A stretch of DNA of 64,000 nt from Gentiana macrophylla (taxonomy: Eukaryota > Streptophyta > Magnoliopsida > Gentianales > Gentianaceae), in contig JAOBSW010000349.1 in the NCBI GenBank assembly GCA_026214975.1, positions 100,875-164,874 of the forward strand. Reading direction: 5' to 3'. The notes beneath the pieces are model-generated. The model was not told the origin of the DNA. It ran no database searches and saw only the letters and a program-made list of their open reading frames with translations. The position numbers and the translations under genes are program-made. Below are positions 11,057 through 22,152 of the stretch, in pieces; positions within the stretch are counted from its first letter, which is position 1; the number at the start of each line of letters is the position of its first letter.

Positions 11057-11720
11057 CACTACTAGAAAAGGCGTTTTTTGGGACGACAAGTCGTCTCAAA
11101 AGATAAATTCCGCAAAAAGTCAAATTTTGGGGGGAAAATTTGGCGGGATACTTTTTTGGGACGACATAATCATTTTTGGGATGACATGTTGAACGGAGGG
11201 AAATTTGACTTTTGGCGGAATTTTTTCATGGAAAATTAAATATCTCTTTTGGGAGGACACATGTATGTTTTGGGACGCCTTCTTTCCAGCCTGGAAGCCA
11301 CGTGGACACTCTCATTTTTTGGGACGACAATTTAATTTATAAACTTCGCGAAATCAACGTGGGCTGTCCCGTTTGTTGGGACGACATAAGTCGTCCCTTT
11401 AAAGATTTTCAATTTTTTCCCCGATTTAGTACCAATAAATATTTATTGTAATATAAGTTTTGATTAATAATTTTTTTAATAAATGAATGAATTATATTAT
11501 TTTTTTTGGGACGACTACTGTCGTCCCTTTATATAGTCACAATTTATTTTATAAACTATGCAAAATCCACGTGGGCTATCCTGTTTTTTGGGACAACATA
11601 AGTCGTTCCTTCAAAGATTTTCAATTTTTCCCCAATTTTGTACCAATTAATATTTATTGTAATATAAGTTTTGATTAATAATTTTTAATTAAATGAATGA
11701 ATTATATTATTTATTTTATT
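11057..11720 (+). mobile_element. CACTA element 5' terminus and subterminal repeats
   Basis: Begins with the CACTA terminal inverted repeat cactactagaaaa. Palindromes built on GGGACGAC...GTCGTCCC follow at about 11089, 11374, 11508 and 11588. A unit of about 190-200 bp is duplicated in tandem (roughly 11313-11503 and 11504-11712), each with tttattgtaatataagtttt. Such subterminal palindromes are typical binding sites for a CACTA-encoded protein. I cannot find the matching 3' terminus, so the right boundary is open. Confidence 0.75.
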
Positions 11721-11825
11721 TTTAAAAAATTGTTTATTAGTCCATTTCTAATAACATACGTCTTATTATTTAAATAAAGTTTTTGGAACAATATAATTTT
11801 TAATTAAATATAACTTAATGAAACT

Positions 11826-13360
11826 AGTAGTGATTCAAACACGAGGTTCATTATTGAGTAGTAATTTCAACCTGGGCTCGGTAATTAGTTGATTGATGAC
11901 TTCAAACCCGAGGTTCGTTAGTTATTTCAAGATTTCAAACACGAGGTTCGTTATTGAGTAGTATATTTCAAACCCGAGGTTCATTATTGAGTAGTGAATC
12001 AAACTCGAGGTTCATTATTGAGTAGTGATTTCAACCTAGGCTCGTTAATTAGTCGATTGATGACTTCAAACCCGAGGTTCGTAAGTTCATTCAAGATTTC
12101 AAACACGAGTTCGTTATTGAGTAGTAGATTTCAAACTCGAGGTTCATAATTGAGTAGTGATTCAAAGTCAAGGTTCATTATTGAGTAGTGATTTCAACCT
12201 GGGCTCGTTAATTAGTCGATTGATGACTTCAAACCCGAGGTTCGTTAGTTATTTCAAGATTTCTAACACGAGGTTCGTTACTGAGTAGTAGATTTCAAAC
12301 CTGAAGGTCATTATTGAGTAGTGATTCAAACTCGAGGTTCATTATTGAGTAGTGATTTCAACCTAGGCTCGTTAATTAGTCGATTGATGACTTCAAACCT
12401 GAGGTTCGTCAGTTCGTTCAAGACTTCAAACACGATGTTCGTTACTGAGTAGTAGATTTCAAACTCGAGGTTCATAATTGAGTAGTGATTCAAACTCGAG
12501 GTTCATTATTGAGTAGTGATTTCAATCGAGGCTCGTTAATTAGTCGATTGATGACTTCAAACCCGAAGTTCGTTAGTTATTTCAAGATTTCAAACACGAG
12601 GTTCGTTATTGAGTAGTAGATTTCAAACCTGAGGTTCATTATTGAGTAGTGATTCAAACTCGAGGTTCATTAGTTTTTTCAAGATTTCAAACACGAGGTT
12701 CGTTATTGAGTAGTAGATTTCAAACCTGAGGTTCATTATTGAGAAGTGATTCAAACTCGAGGTTCATTATTGAGTAGTGATTTCAACCTAGGCTCGTTAA
12801 TTAGTCGATTGATGACTTCAAACCCGAGGTTCGTCGGTTCGTTCAAGACTTCAAACACAATGTTCGTTATTGAGTAGTAGATTTCAAACTCGAGGTTCAT
12901 AATTGAGCACTGATTCAAACTCGAGGCTCATTATATATTGAGTTAGGATTTCAATCTAGGCTCATTAATTAGTCGATTGATGACTTCAAACCCGAGGTTC
13001 GTTAGTTATTTCAAGATTTCAAACACGAGGTTCGTTAATGAGTATTAGATTTCAAACTCGATGTTTATTATTGAGTAGTGAATCAAACTCGAGGTTCATT
13101 ATTGAGTAGTGATATCAACCTAGGCTCGTTAATTAGTTGATTGATGACTTCAAACCCGAGGTTCGAAATTTCGTTCAAGATTTCAAACACGAGTTTCGTT
13201 ATTGAGTAGTAGATTTCAAACCTGAGGTTCATTATTGAGTAGCGATTTGAACCTGGGCTCGTTAATTAGTCGATTGATGACTTCAAACCCGAGGTATGTT
13301 ATTTAATTCAACATTTCAAACCCAAGGCTCGTTATTGAGTGGTAGATTTCAAACCTTCGT
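11826..13360 (+). repeat. Minisatellite array, 164-bp higher-order repeat
   Basis: About nine higher-order units. The word gattgatgacttcaaac starts at 11891, 12055, 12218, 12382, 12546, 12807, 12975, 13139 and 13272, giving spacings of 164, 163, 164, 164, 261, 168, 164 and 133. Each unit is five related monomers of roughly 37, 36, 32, 31 and 28 bp sharing ttcaaac-c-cgaggttcgtta and ending gagtagt. The 261 and 133 spacings indicate gain and loss of monomers. It sits just inside a CACTA end, where such arrays are common. Confidence 0.92.
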
Positions 13361-13486
13361 TATAGACTAATAGTATTTTTATATTAATGTTTTAACATAA
13401 TTTTTATTTAAACAAAAAAAAACATAATTTTTATTCAAGTTAATGTTTTGACATAATTTAAAATTTGTTTTTTTTATTATGTTACG

Positions 13487-13540
13487 GTTTAATGGGACGA
13501 CATCCGTCGTCCCAAATAAGCCTCTGCCGTCCCATTAAAC
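13487..13540. repeat. Inverted repeat around a GGGACGAC palindrome
   Basis: gtttaatgggacg at 13487-13499 is the exact reverse complement of cgtcccattaaac at 13528-13540. Between them is gggacgacatccgtcgtccc, the same palindrome as at 11089-11610, which ties this site to the CACTA element that begins at 11057. Confidence 0.8.
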
Positions 13541-13559
13541 ATTAAACCTAAATAAATTG

Positions 13560-13738
13560 GACAGCCTGCCTCCTCCTTCTTCATTTCATCCTCCGACTTT
13601 CTCAGCTTTCTGGAGGTCCTCTCCGACATTTCTTCCGCCGCTACCTTCCTCCGGCGTTTCTCCCATCAATCGAAGGTAGCAGCAGCAGTTCGGCCGGCTT
13701 TCTCCTCCTCCTCCTCATCCGGCAATCAACATTTTCAG
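13560..13738 (+). other. Exon-like leader with splice donor
   Basis: A sudden GC- and C/T-rich stretch (tctcctcctcctcctcatcc) in AT-rich surroundings, ending attttcag|gtaacc, a good plant donor. It resembles the 5' UTR exon of a gene, possibly the CACTA gene whose coding part is lost. No downstream coding exon is recognisable in 13739-14138. Confidence 0.35.
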
Positions 13739-14138
13739 GTAACCATTTCCTCTGTTTTTTTGTGACACACACTCAAAAAGAACTCTTCAAGTACTCATAT
13801 TGATATCCCTACTCCTTTTTATCAAATCTGTGGCAAAAATGGAAGCTTAATCTCGTCGCCACACCACCGCATTCTCCCGTTGTCACCATCTACATTATTT
13901 GCTTCTGGTTTCCTTTTTTTATCCTCATTATTGCCATTGTAGCCCCTTTATGTTTCGAAGATGCGGTAGGTGATGTCTCCTTTATTGTATTACAGTAGTC
14001 GCTTCTTGCTCCGGACTTGACTTCCTTGTGTTTTCTTTGATTGTATATAAATGTTAAATTCGATTATATTTAGCATAAGTTCTGAAATTAGGATTCTTTG
14101 AATATTATTTTGATGTAATAATAAGAATCTCGCTCTAA

Positions 14139-14645
14139 GGACCCGTTTGGATTGAAGGAAATAAATAGAAAGGAAAAGGAAAGATAGTAGTGAGTAAAAG
14201 AAAGGATAGGGAAGGAGGAGGCTGTGAAGTTTATTTTAAGTGTTTGGATAGAACTAGAAGGAAAGGAAATGAAGGTTTAAAAGTGTGTTTGGAATATCAA
14301 TGGAAAAGAAAGGAAATCACAAGATTATAAAAGATTTTTCAATTTCAGACATTAGGTTAGTGAGATATTTGTATTAATTTTAAGGTTATTTAAGTAATTA
14401 TATAAAATATTTTTTTTGAAGAGGTAATTATATAAAATATTTAAAAAAATATCATTTCTTTCCAAATCTTGCTGAAAATGGACGAAAAGCAGACAACCTA
14501 ATTTCTATTACATCATTTCCTTTGGTCTCCCTCCTTCACCTTTCCTTTCCTTCTCCTATTGACATACCAAACACCCCCAATTAAAATCAACCCAAGCCCT
14601 TTTTTTTTTTCATCTCCAGCCATTTCTTTCTATCCATACAGGCCC
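14139..14645. mobile_element. Tourist-like (PIF/Harbinger) MITE
   Basis: 507 bp with imperfect terminal inverted repeats: ggacccgtttggattgaagg on the left, and on the right tccatacaggccc, which is gggcctgtatgga in reverse complement. Both ends abut TAA (14136-14138 and 14646-14648), the target duplication of PIF/Harbinger. The interior is AT-rich with purine-rich left and pyrimidine-rich right arms and no open frame. Confidence 0.82.
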
Positions 14646-14649
14646 TAAA

Positions 14650-14890
14650 TGGTTATATATGGACTAGATGGATATGAGGTTTTGGTCAATGCAGTTGGAT
14701 CAATTGTTAAATGAGTCGTTTCTTTCGCGATGTCTGAGTTTGATTCCCCACTATTAGTGTAAGGACTGTATTGGTGGATACTCTTTTAGCACTCCAAAAG
14801 TGGTCTTTGGCCTCGGGCCGTATTCACCTGAGAAGGTGGAACCGAAACCATCTTGTAACCCAAAAAGTATATATATATATGGAAGAAGAA
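14650..14890 (+). mobile_element. Possible tRNA-derived SINE
   Basis: An A-box-like tggtcaatgcagttgg at 14683-14698 and a B-box-like gagtttgattcc at 14736-14747 stand about 40 bp apart. A body of roughly 120 bp follows, ending in an aaaaagtatatatatatatg tail. This is the layout of a plant SINE, but I see no target duplication. A chance match is possible. Confidence 0.4.
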
Positions 14891-15600
14891 GTGTTGGATA
14901 ATCTATGAACTCGTGTACGGTTGCACGCCTTTCAAGAAACTGAGCGTTAGTCATGTTCTGCCTATCATTTGTTTCTTTTCATGTCAAGATTATCAAAATG
15001 ATTTGATCCTTCATAAAACAATGTACATGGTTAATGTTGGACTCCAAATCCTTCTACTTATTGATTTCCCTTGTACTTGGCTTTTAAAACTCACACACAG
15101 AGTGAATTCTCACTTTGTAGCAGTGCCTATTTGCAAATGTTTGTCACGTTTACAGAATCGACATTTGTCCGCTCATGTTTGTGTTGTCTTTGTTACTGTA
15201 AAAGAATGTAAAATAGAAAATAAACAGATCTACAAACATATCTGACGATACTGGAAGTCGTCTGAGAATCAATATGGGTCAATCTCCTTTTGGATAAAGA
15301 TCTTAAACCCTAAAACCCTAATTTGTGTAAAGTGGGACGTGTTTTGTTATTTGTTTAGAGTGAGCTCTTGAGTTATTTTTCGAGAGTTGCCTACGTATCC
15401 AATAATTGAATTGGAATCAAGTCTTTCATAGTTCTTTAGGATTGCTTATAAAGGTGGCCTCTCGCCCCTATTTCTTGCTATGCAAGTATTATATTTTATT
15501 ATTATACCCTAAGGATATACACGTATTAATCCCTACTATTTAGAGATAATTATGGATATACTAAATTCCAATATTACAGTCATTAAGACTAAGGATTCTT
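14891..15600. other. Non-coding, nothing recognised
   Basis: AT-rich sequence with telomere-like aaaccctaaaaccctaa at about 15305-15321. The 110-codon frame at 14913-15245 has no recognisable family and looks fortuitous. Confidence 0.5.
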
Positions 15601-16248
15601 TACTTAATTAAGCTCGGTCATCCTCCACGTGGAATAACAACCAGGTGGCTCTGAGCGTTCTGCACTCAGCCGCCAAGGGCACTATGGCCGAACCGGGTTG
15701 TTCCTCTTCGCCAGACCTTATCCGACCTGCGGTGGCTGGAGGAGGAACTTCTTCCGATCTCTTACAAGGGGTAAGGGGCCTGCCTTAGGTATATCTCTGG
15801 GCTCCTGGCCCTTAATGACCTATACTCAGAGGGCTGATCATTTATTACATGTCCCCCAAGGATGACACGTGGCGTAACTCTGGTCGGCTATCATCATAAG
15901 CCCCCCAAATATGATCTTTCTCTTTCAGTTGGTCAGATCTGCACCATTTGGCTGTTCGGCCGGACATTATCCGATCTCGCATTTTAAATTACCTAACTGC
16001 CAGCTGGCAGTCTGATAAATAGATCATCGCCGGGGATACGAGGCGCTTTTCACTCCTTCCCATAACTGACGTCGTCTACACGTCTAGAGGGAGGTTATAA
16101 GCTATCCTTTCATATCAGACTTTCCCTCTTCTCCTATTTGCTATTAAATCAAAGACTTCCTCTCTCTCAAGACTTTGCATCATTCAAGTAAGCTTTTGTT
16201 CTCCTCTTTAATTTCTGAGTTCTTTTTCTTTGTTGCTGTCTTTCCCAG
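15601..16248 (+). promoter_or_regulatory. Upstream region and leader of the PF04195-like gene
   Basis: GC-richer than its surroundings, with repeated cggccg and ccgacc words. A probable leader exon ends near 16188 (cattcaa|gtaagc). An intron of about 60 bp runs to the acceptor tttcccag at 16248, where the coding part starts. The promoter itself is not pinned down. Confidence 0.4.
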
Positions 16249-18387
16249 TTGATAAGGGCAAACACTAAGTCTAGCAAATCAATTGAAAAGGAGTTTGAGT
16301 CCTATTCTGAGTCTGAAAATGAAGTTAATCAACCAGTTATCCAACCTGGGGGTCTAATAGACGTTCCTGCTCTTAACACAATCGCTGTTCGTAGTAGTAT
16401 TGAGCAGATCATTGTAGAGCAGCCCCTTGCTAACCCAACCAGGCCCCGTTTGTCTTTTGGATTCACCTCTCTATACCAAAGCCTTAGCGCCCATATGACT
16501 GCTAGGACATCTATAGGTTGCTTCGGTGTTAGATCCAAAATCACCCAGGATGATATCCTGGAAACCTGCAATACATATCATATTGATATGAACCACTATG
16601 CTCCCCAATTGCCTGGAGGAGCACATATGTACGCTCATCAGCCCCTAGAGGGGTATTGTACTGTGTATAAAGAGCACTTTGCCTATGGTCTGAGGACCAG
16701 TTTTGCCCGGCCTTCCTGGCCGTTCTAAGGCACTATAACCTGGGTTCTGCTCAGATCACCCCTAACGGAGTCAGGGCGATCATAGGCTTCACGATCTACT
16801 GTAGATTAATGGACGTCGAGTTCACCGTAGAGCTATTTAGGATGTTCTACCAGCACAAAAAGGTCAGGCTCCACAATGGGTGGTATTATTTCCCCCGCCG
16901 TACTCACCATCGAAGGAGGATCCCCATACTGTTTAAGGGAAAGACCTCCATACACGAATGAAAGAACCATTTCTTCTTCATCCGCCATGACGGACACCCC
17001 GAGCTGCGTGGCTGGAACTACCTTCAGCTCCCAGTGAATGTGTGCCCCACTGGGGTTGATGAGGATACATTGGAAAAGATCACTACTTCTGGCGTTTCTC
17101 TGGATCATGAACAGTGGCCTGCCGAACTGATCGAGGCAGCTCGCCTTTCTGACTCCAGACCTGAGCCTTATCTGAGGCTTACCCAAGAGGAGTATGACAC
17201 TTGTAGGAGCCAGGTTTATGCTTTTTATTTCTTTGTGTACTTATATCATTTTAATTTCCTCTTAAAATGTACTGATACTCTTTATTTTTCCCTTTCAGTG
17301 GCCGATTTTGCAGACATATTTGAACATGAATTCAAGGAGGATGAGGCTGTGCCTAAGCATAACGAGCCACTTCAGAACCCAGAGGCTCCTGGGGATGATG
17401 CTAAACCGGAGCCAGATCTGGCTGATCCTGAGGTCAATCCTGAGGATCCTCCTACTGAGGGTCTTCAGCAGGGTGACTTGGCTGATGGCACGCAGCATAC
17501 TGAACAGAGGGACGATAGCTTGATCATCCTTGATGTCTCTGATCCTGAAGAACAGGCCCGACAACGCTCTCGATCTGGTTGAAAGAGGGCCAGGTCTAGT
17601 CAGGATGCCTCTGAGGGGGCTTCTTCCTCTTCATCTGAGTTCCTAGCGGAACTGCCGGATAAGGATCTGGCCTCTATTGTGAGTTTCCTCCCTTGTATTT
17701 TTGACATTTCCTTTTGTCATCCTTGACTCGTACTGACCCTGTTTGTTTTATACTTTTGTTGTTTCCAGGTTGTTAAGGCTGGGAAGGAGGTCTTACACAG
17801 GCTCAACGACTTCTCCACCCAGAAGGCCTCTCTGGAGAGGCGGATCGCCGACCTTTCTGCCTGCCGTAACAAGCACAAGGACGAGTCTCTGTCCAAGGAT
17901 GCCTAGATCGTTGAGCTAGAGAAGATTGTGTGAGGCTCGGCAAAGTCGAGTTGAAAGAGCGGCGCCTTCTGCTAGTCTTTGCCTGCGGGAGGAGGTCCTG
18001 GAAAAACTCCGTGCTGATCGTGATGGACTTGAGGCTGAGATGCTTGCTCGGATCGCCCAAGACATTCATGAGTACAAGAGCTCCACTCACTTTACTGGAT
18101 CTTTGAAGGTTTTACTTGACCCCATCTTAAGCCAGGGGTATACTCTAGGGGTGAACCAGGATAAGGAGCAATGCCCCCAGCTGGTCATTGAGAACCTTCA
18201 ACACAGTAGGCTCTGCAAAGCAGGATGTAGCCAAGTCTATAAGGATAGTCTTAAAGAGTTTCAAGCTGGTGAAGATCTGGCTGTAAAATACGGTCGCAGA
18301 CCTGCTGCCCAACAAGCCAGTGCGTCTTCAGCTCAGCCCTCCATGATGCCCTTAGACCAGCAACAAGATGCTACTGCCGATCCTTAG
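16249..18387 (+). pseudogene. Putative gypsy-type transposon protein (PF04195-like), decayed
   Basis: Exon 16249-17213 carries the plant 'putative gypsy type transposon' domain: KEHFAYGLR near 16670, then after a frameshift at about 16710 LRHYNLGSAQITPNGVRAI and IYCRLMDVEFTVELF. A TGA sits where family members have tryptophan (near 16960). Introns are inferred at 17214-17298 and 17679-17768 from GT...AG ends. The second exon is acidic and proline-rich (PEVNPEDPPTEG) and has a stop near 17580. The third is coiled-coil-like (LNDFSTQKASLERRIADL), with stops near 17905 and 17932, then open again to 18387. No ATG starts the first frame; an ATA lies at the expected place. The family's role is unknown; it is usually found in large non-autonomous retroelements. 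Confidence 0.72.
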
Positions 18388-18613
18388 GATCAGAGATTTA
18401 TTGTTTTGCTGAACTTTGCCAAAAAAATGTTGTGATAATTTTTGACTTTTTACTTTCTGCTTTTGACTATTTGTTGTTCTTGACGATTTGTACTTTTTTG
18501 GCACTTGTTCTGTAATAAATATTCTCCTCTTTGGCGTTCAGCCATTTATTGCTATTACTTTGGATTTTGTCTTTGCCTTTGTTTTTGTTTTAAGCATAGC
18601 TTAGGGTCCTTTA
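18388..18613 (+). other. 3' flank of the PF04195-like gene
   Basis: T-rich, with a possible polyadenylation signal aataaa near 18514 (ctgtaataaatattc). It is ended abruptly by the LTR fragment at 18614. Confidence 0.45.
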
Positions 18614-19863
18614 TGCTAGATATACAGAAACCCGAATCCGGATCCGATCCATATTTGGATCGTCAGATCTAATTCACAGCACCGATCGAGACGCTCGATC
18701 ATGCACAACAGAAGCTATGAATAAATTCACATGCGATTTTACTACGATATGATCTACAAATAATTAATACAACTATGAGAAGGTTGAAGATTTACCTTGT
18801 TCAAGAGGAACAATAAATCGATAGATAGAGAAGCAGCTGTCTTCCGGATTGTATCTCCGAGCGACGACTGGTGAACGTCGATCCTCGCCTCAGAACCTCC
18901 TCGAATATACACCAAGGTTTTTATCCTCTTAATGACTAGAACAAGAAACTATTTTTCTCTTCTTTGTTTGTGAATGTGGCACAATTTTGTGATGATTATT
19001 GTGCTAGGAGGAACTCTCTTTATATAGGAAAATAACTAGTCAAGAGAGAGTTATCCTTTTCACTCCACAATTACCTATTCCCATAAGGAAAATATATTTG
19101 CCATAAGATAAGAGAGAGTTATCCTTTTCACACCACACTATATTCAGGATTATCCAATTTGTCGATTATTTAGAAAATCTCTTGTGTAGACACTACACAA
19201 TTAAAATTCACCAAAGAATTTTATAGTCCTAATATTGTCATGATAAAAATTTAGGATCTTAGAATTTTCCAATAATCGAAAACAATAAATCATGAAAAGC
19301 AATCACTAACTTATCGGTTCCAAATACCTTCTAGTTGGTGTCCAATTTTTCATGATTTTCCAATTTTTTGATTATCAAAACTCTAATTTATGTGGCCACT
19401 ACATAATTAAAACCCCAAAGGATTTATAATCCTAAATTAAATTTACCATGTGAATTTTATATCCCGATAAAATTCCGTTTCTTTTAATTAATTTAATTTA
19501 TTTTTAATCTAAATTAATTATCGTGTTGATACATGACTAATTAATGTCAATATTAATTTTCTACATGTATGCATATGTTAGGAGTGGAATTCATGGATAT
19601 GATGCATGACATGGTTATATCATATAAATAATCATTCAAGAAAATAAATGTGAAAAAAAACCACTGAGATGGACCGTTGGTACCCCCGTATCTAATCTAT
19701 AAATAAATAAACCCTAAGCATAGAATACAAGTTAATCTACTATATTCTTCAGCCGCTTCAAGTATATACATTTCTGCTACTGTTCCTTTGTCAAAAACGG
19801 TTCTAGCTGTATTTGTAGCTGCCGTCGTGTATTTTAATTCTCTGCTCCATTTTTCTGAACAAA

Positions 19864-19957
19864 AGTGCTCTAGCCGAGTTGGTAAAGCTCTTTCTTCCTT
19901 TATCTTCATTACCCGAGTTTGATTCCTCCCCCCCTTTTGATTTGTTTTTTTTTTTTG
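19864..19957 (+). other. tRNA-like sequence
   Basis: An A-box-like tagccgagttgg (19871-19882) and a B-box-like gagtttgattcct (19915-19927) are spaced as in a tRNA, followed by a long T run (19946-19957) that could end Pol III transcription. It does not fold into a clear tRNA by eye; a SINE or tRNA relic is likely. Confidence 0.4.
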
Positions 19958-20016
19958 AACAGGAAACAAAAAATTTCGAACATGAAAAGAAAAAGAAAAA
20001 AATCAGAATTTTATAC

Positions 20017-20090
20017 GGCCAAGGGGATTAGAACTCAAGTCAGAAGTTTGATTATTCAGTGCCTTGACCACTGCACCAGCTTCCATGTTT
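20017..20090 (-). other. tRNA-like sequence, opposite strand
   Basis: On the minus strand, agctggtgcagtggtcaagg (20062-20081) looks like an A box and cttgagttctaatcc (20025-20039) like a B box. It faces the tRNA-like sequence at 19864 and both lie in the leader of LARD copy X. Neither is present at the matching place in copies Y or Z. Confidence 0.4.
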
Positions 20091-20379
20091 GATGAAAAAC
20101 GCGTCCCATTAAATAAATAAGTGTCAGCCGATTTAAAATAAATTCTAAATTGCAGAAAATTAAGTGCAAAAATAAATTACATGATATCTTATACCCAAAA
20201 AACCGGGTTTACAATAGATCTAACGGTAAACAGGTACCAACCCCAATCCATCTCGTCAATATAAACATTCAATCGCATAATTTTTTTTTAAAAGATGCAA
20301 TTTTATTCTATTCCACTCCTTATTAATTAATTATGCAATCAAGATCGCAAAATCGCTTTAACCTTGCTCTGATACCACA

Positions 20380-22152
20380 TGTTGGATATACAAAAACCCG
20401 AATCCGGATCCGATCCATAATTGGATCGTCAGATCTGATTCAAAGCACCGATCGAGACGCTCGATCATGCACAACGGAAGCTACGAATAAATTCGCATGC
20501 GATTTTACTACGATATGATCTAAATAAATAATTAATTCAACTATGAGAAGGTTGAAGATTTACCTTGTTCAAGAGGAATAATAATTCGACAGATAGAGAA
20601 GCTGCAGTCTTCCGGATTGTATCTCCTAGCGACGACTGGTGGACGTCAATCCTCGCCTCAGAACCTCCTCGAATATGCACCAGAAAAACCCTAGGTTTTT
20701 CTTCTCTTAATGACTAGAACAAGAAACTATTTTTCTCTTCTTTATTTGTGAATGTGGCGCAATTTTGGGATGATTATTGTTTTAGGAGGAACTCTCTTTA
20801 TATAGGAAAATAACTAGTCAAGAGGGAGTTATCCTTTTCACACCACAATTACCTATACCCATAAGGAAAAGATATTTGCCATAAGATAAGAGGTAATTCC
20901 CAAAAAATCAATCTCTTTATCTCTTTTTCATTAATTATCTAACAAATAAATAATTAATTAATTACACATGTGACATAATCTAGAAAATTTATTTTCCTAA
21001 TTATCTCAACATGGGGCGCCACCTATTAAGCCATTTTAATAGAAAATGTCTTTTCTATTTTGAATATTATTTAGCATATAAATAATATTTCATATTCATT
21101 AAATAGACCAACTATTTAATTAATTCTTGAGGTTCCATAAAATGAGAAAACACTCGCGTGTTAGGAGCCAACCCGGGGACCATGGACCTATAACCAGTAG
21201 CTACAATAAAATGAATAAAATATTCATCGTATAAAATATTTCTACTCAACTTATTAATTCCGGAATTATGCCACCATAAATCCGAAACTGAACTCTATCG
21301 ATTATAGATATAACTTATTTTCAAAACGTCAAGTTGAGTCGATAAATGTCCATTGATATAATCATTACATATAAACTAACATTCCATAGTCTATCCGTAA
21401 TGAAGCGGGAATATGTCCGTAAACTTTCTTCAATAAATCTCATCCTTATTTACCATTAACCCACTAGTGATCAATTAGTTCATAACCAATACGAACTCCG
21501 CAGATCGATCAGTTTCTAGGATCAACAAATAAGGGGATCCTCTTTCTACTTCCCACAGGAAGGAATGGATTCCATATATGTGAGACACACACTTCTTACT
21601 CATTCCAGAATAGTGCCAACATGAAAGTGATTCGGACCACGCCTCTTAGCGATCTTTAACGAACACATCAAACCCTATCCTGAAACCAGTAGGAGTATGC
21701 AATCTCTTCAGGATTAAGGTTAATCCATATATGATCATCTTGTGATTTAATGACATTTCTCAATCACGGAATTATATGAGAAATATAGATTAAAGCGGTC
21801 CAGTCCTATATGACTACATCATATATAAATGCCCCACTTAGACAACCAATGTCGACGGTCCGGACAAGACGGTCACCCCATAAAGTGTTCTGGGCGCATT
21901 AATGGTGGTTTAATCAATAGACCCCATACTTTGATTAACTTCACCACGGACTAACATTTCAAGTGTATCACCATAAACTTAATCCTTATGTCTGACACAC
22001 ACTAAGTTATATGGCTACATATGATACGACTTGGGGTTTTCAGCAGTGTATTAAATATAAGCACGAAGCAAATAATAAGATGAGAATAAATATGTTATTT
22101 ATTAATTATAAAAACAATTACATAAATTGTCTTTCGGGCGTAATTTCCAACA
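20380..22152 (-). repeat. LARD copy X LTR, shared by two units
   Basis: 1773 bp, tgttggatatac...tttccaaca. It has a PBS on its left (20362-20377) and a polypurine tract on its right (atctcccacttg, 22153-22164), so it is at once the 5' LTR of the unit to the left and the 3' LTR of the unit to the right. Blocks shared with the Y and Z LTRs include tgttctgggcgcattaat (~21880), ggggaccatggac (~21175) and the minus-strand TATA box in actctctttatatagg (~20802). No coding capacity. Confidence 0.9.

Larger units (their letters stand above)
18614..20379 (-). mobile_element. LARD copy X, left truncated unit
   Basis: 18614-19107 copies the first ~500 bp of the LTR at 20380 (tgctagatatacagaaaccc against tgttggatatacaaaaaccc), including actctctttatatagg. 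At about 19108 it jumps, past a repeated agagagttatcctttt, into element interior homologous to 53450-55060 (cggttccaaatacc, gagatggaccgttggtaccc). A primer-binding site at 20362-20377 (ttgctctgatacca) abuts the LTR at 20380. This is therefore a minus-strand element with a broken 3' LTR and most of its interior deleted. It encodes nothing. Confidence 0.8.

Noticed and set aside
11818..11832. aaactagtagtg as the 3' terminal repeat of the CACTA element at 11057
   Set aside because: The word is part of the repeat monomer (gagtagtgattcaaac), the match is only nine bases, and the flanking 3 bp do not match those at the left end.
14181..14192. gatagtagtgag as a CACTA 3' end
   Set aside because: It lies inside the MITE arm and lacks the ctag and tttt parts of the terminal repeat.
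15305..15321. aaaccctaaaaccctaa as interstitial telomere repeat
   Set aside because: Only two or three imperfect units, common by chance in plant DNA.
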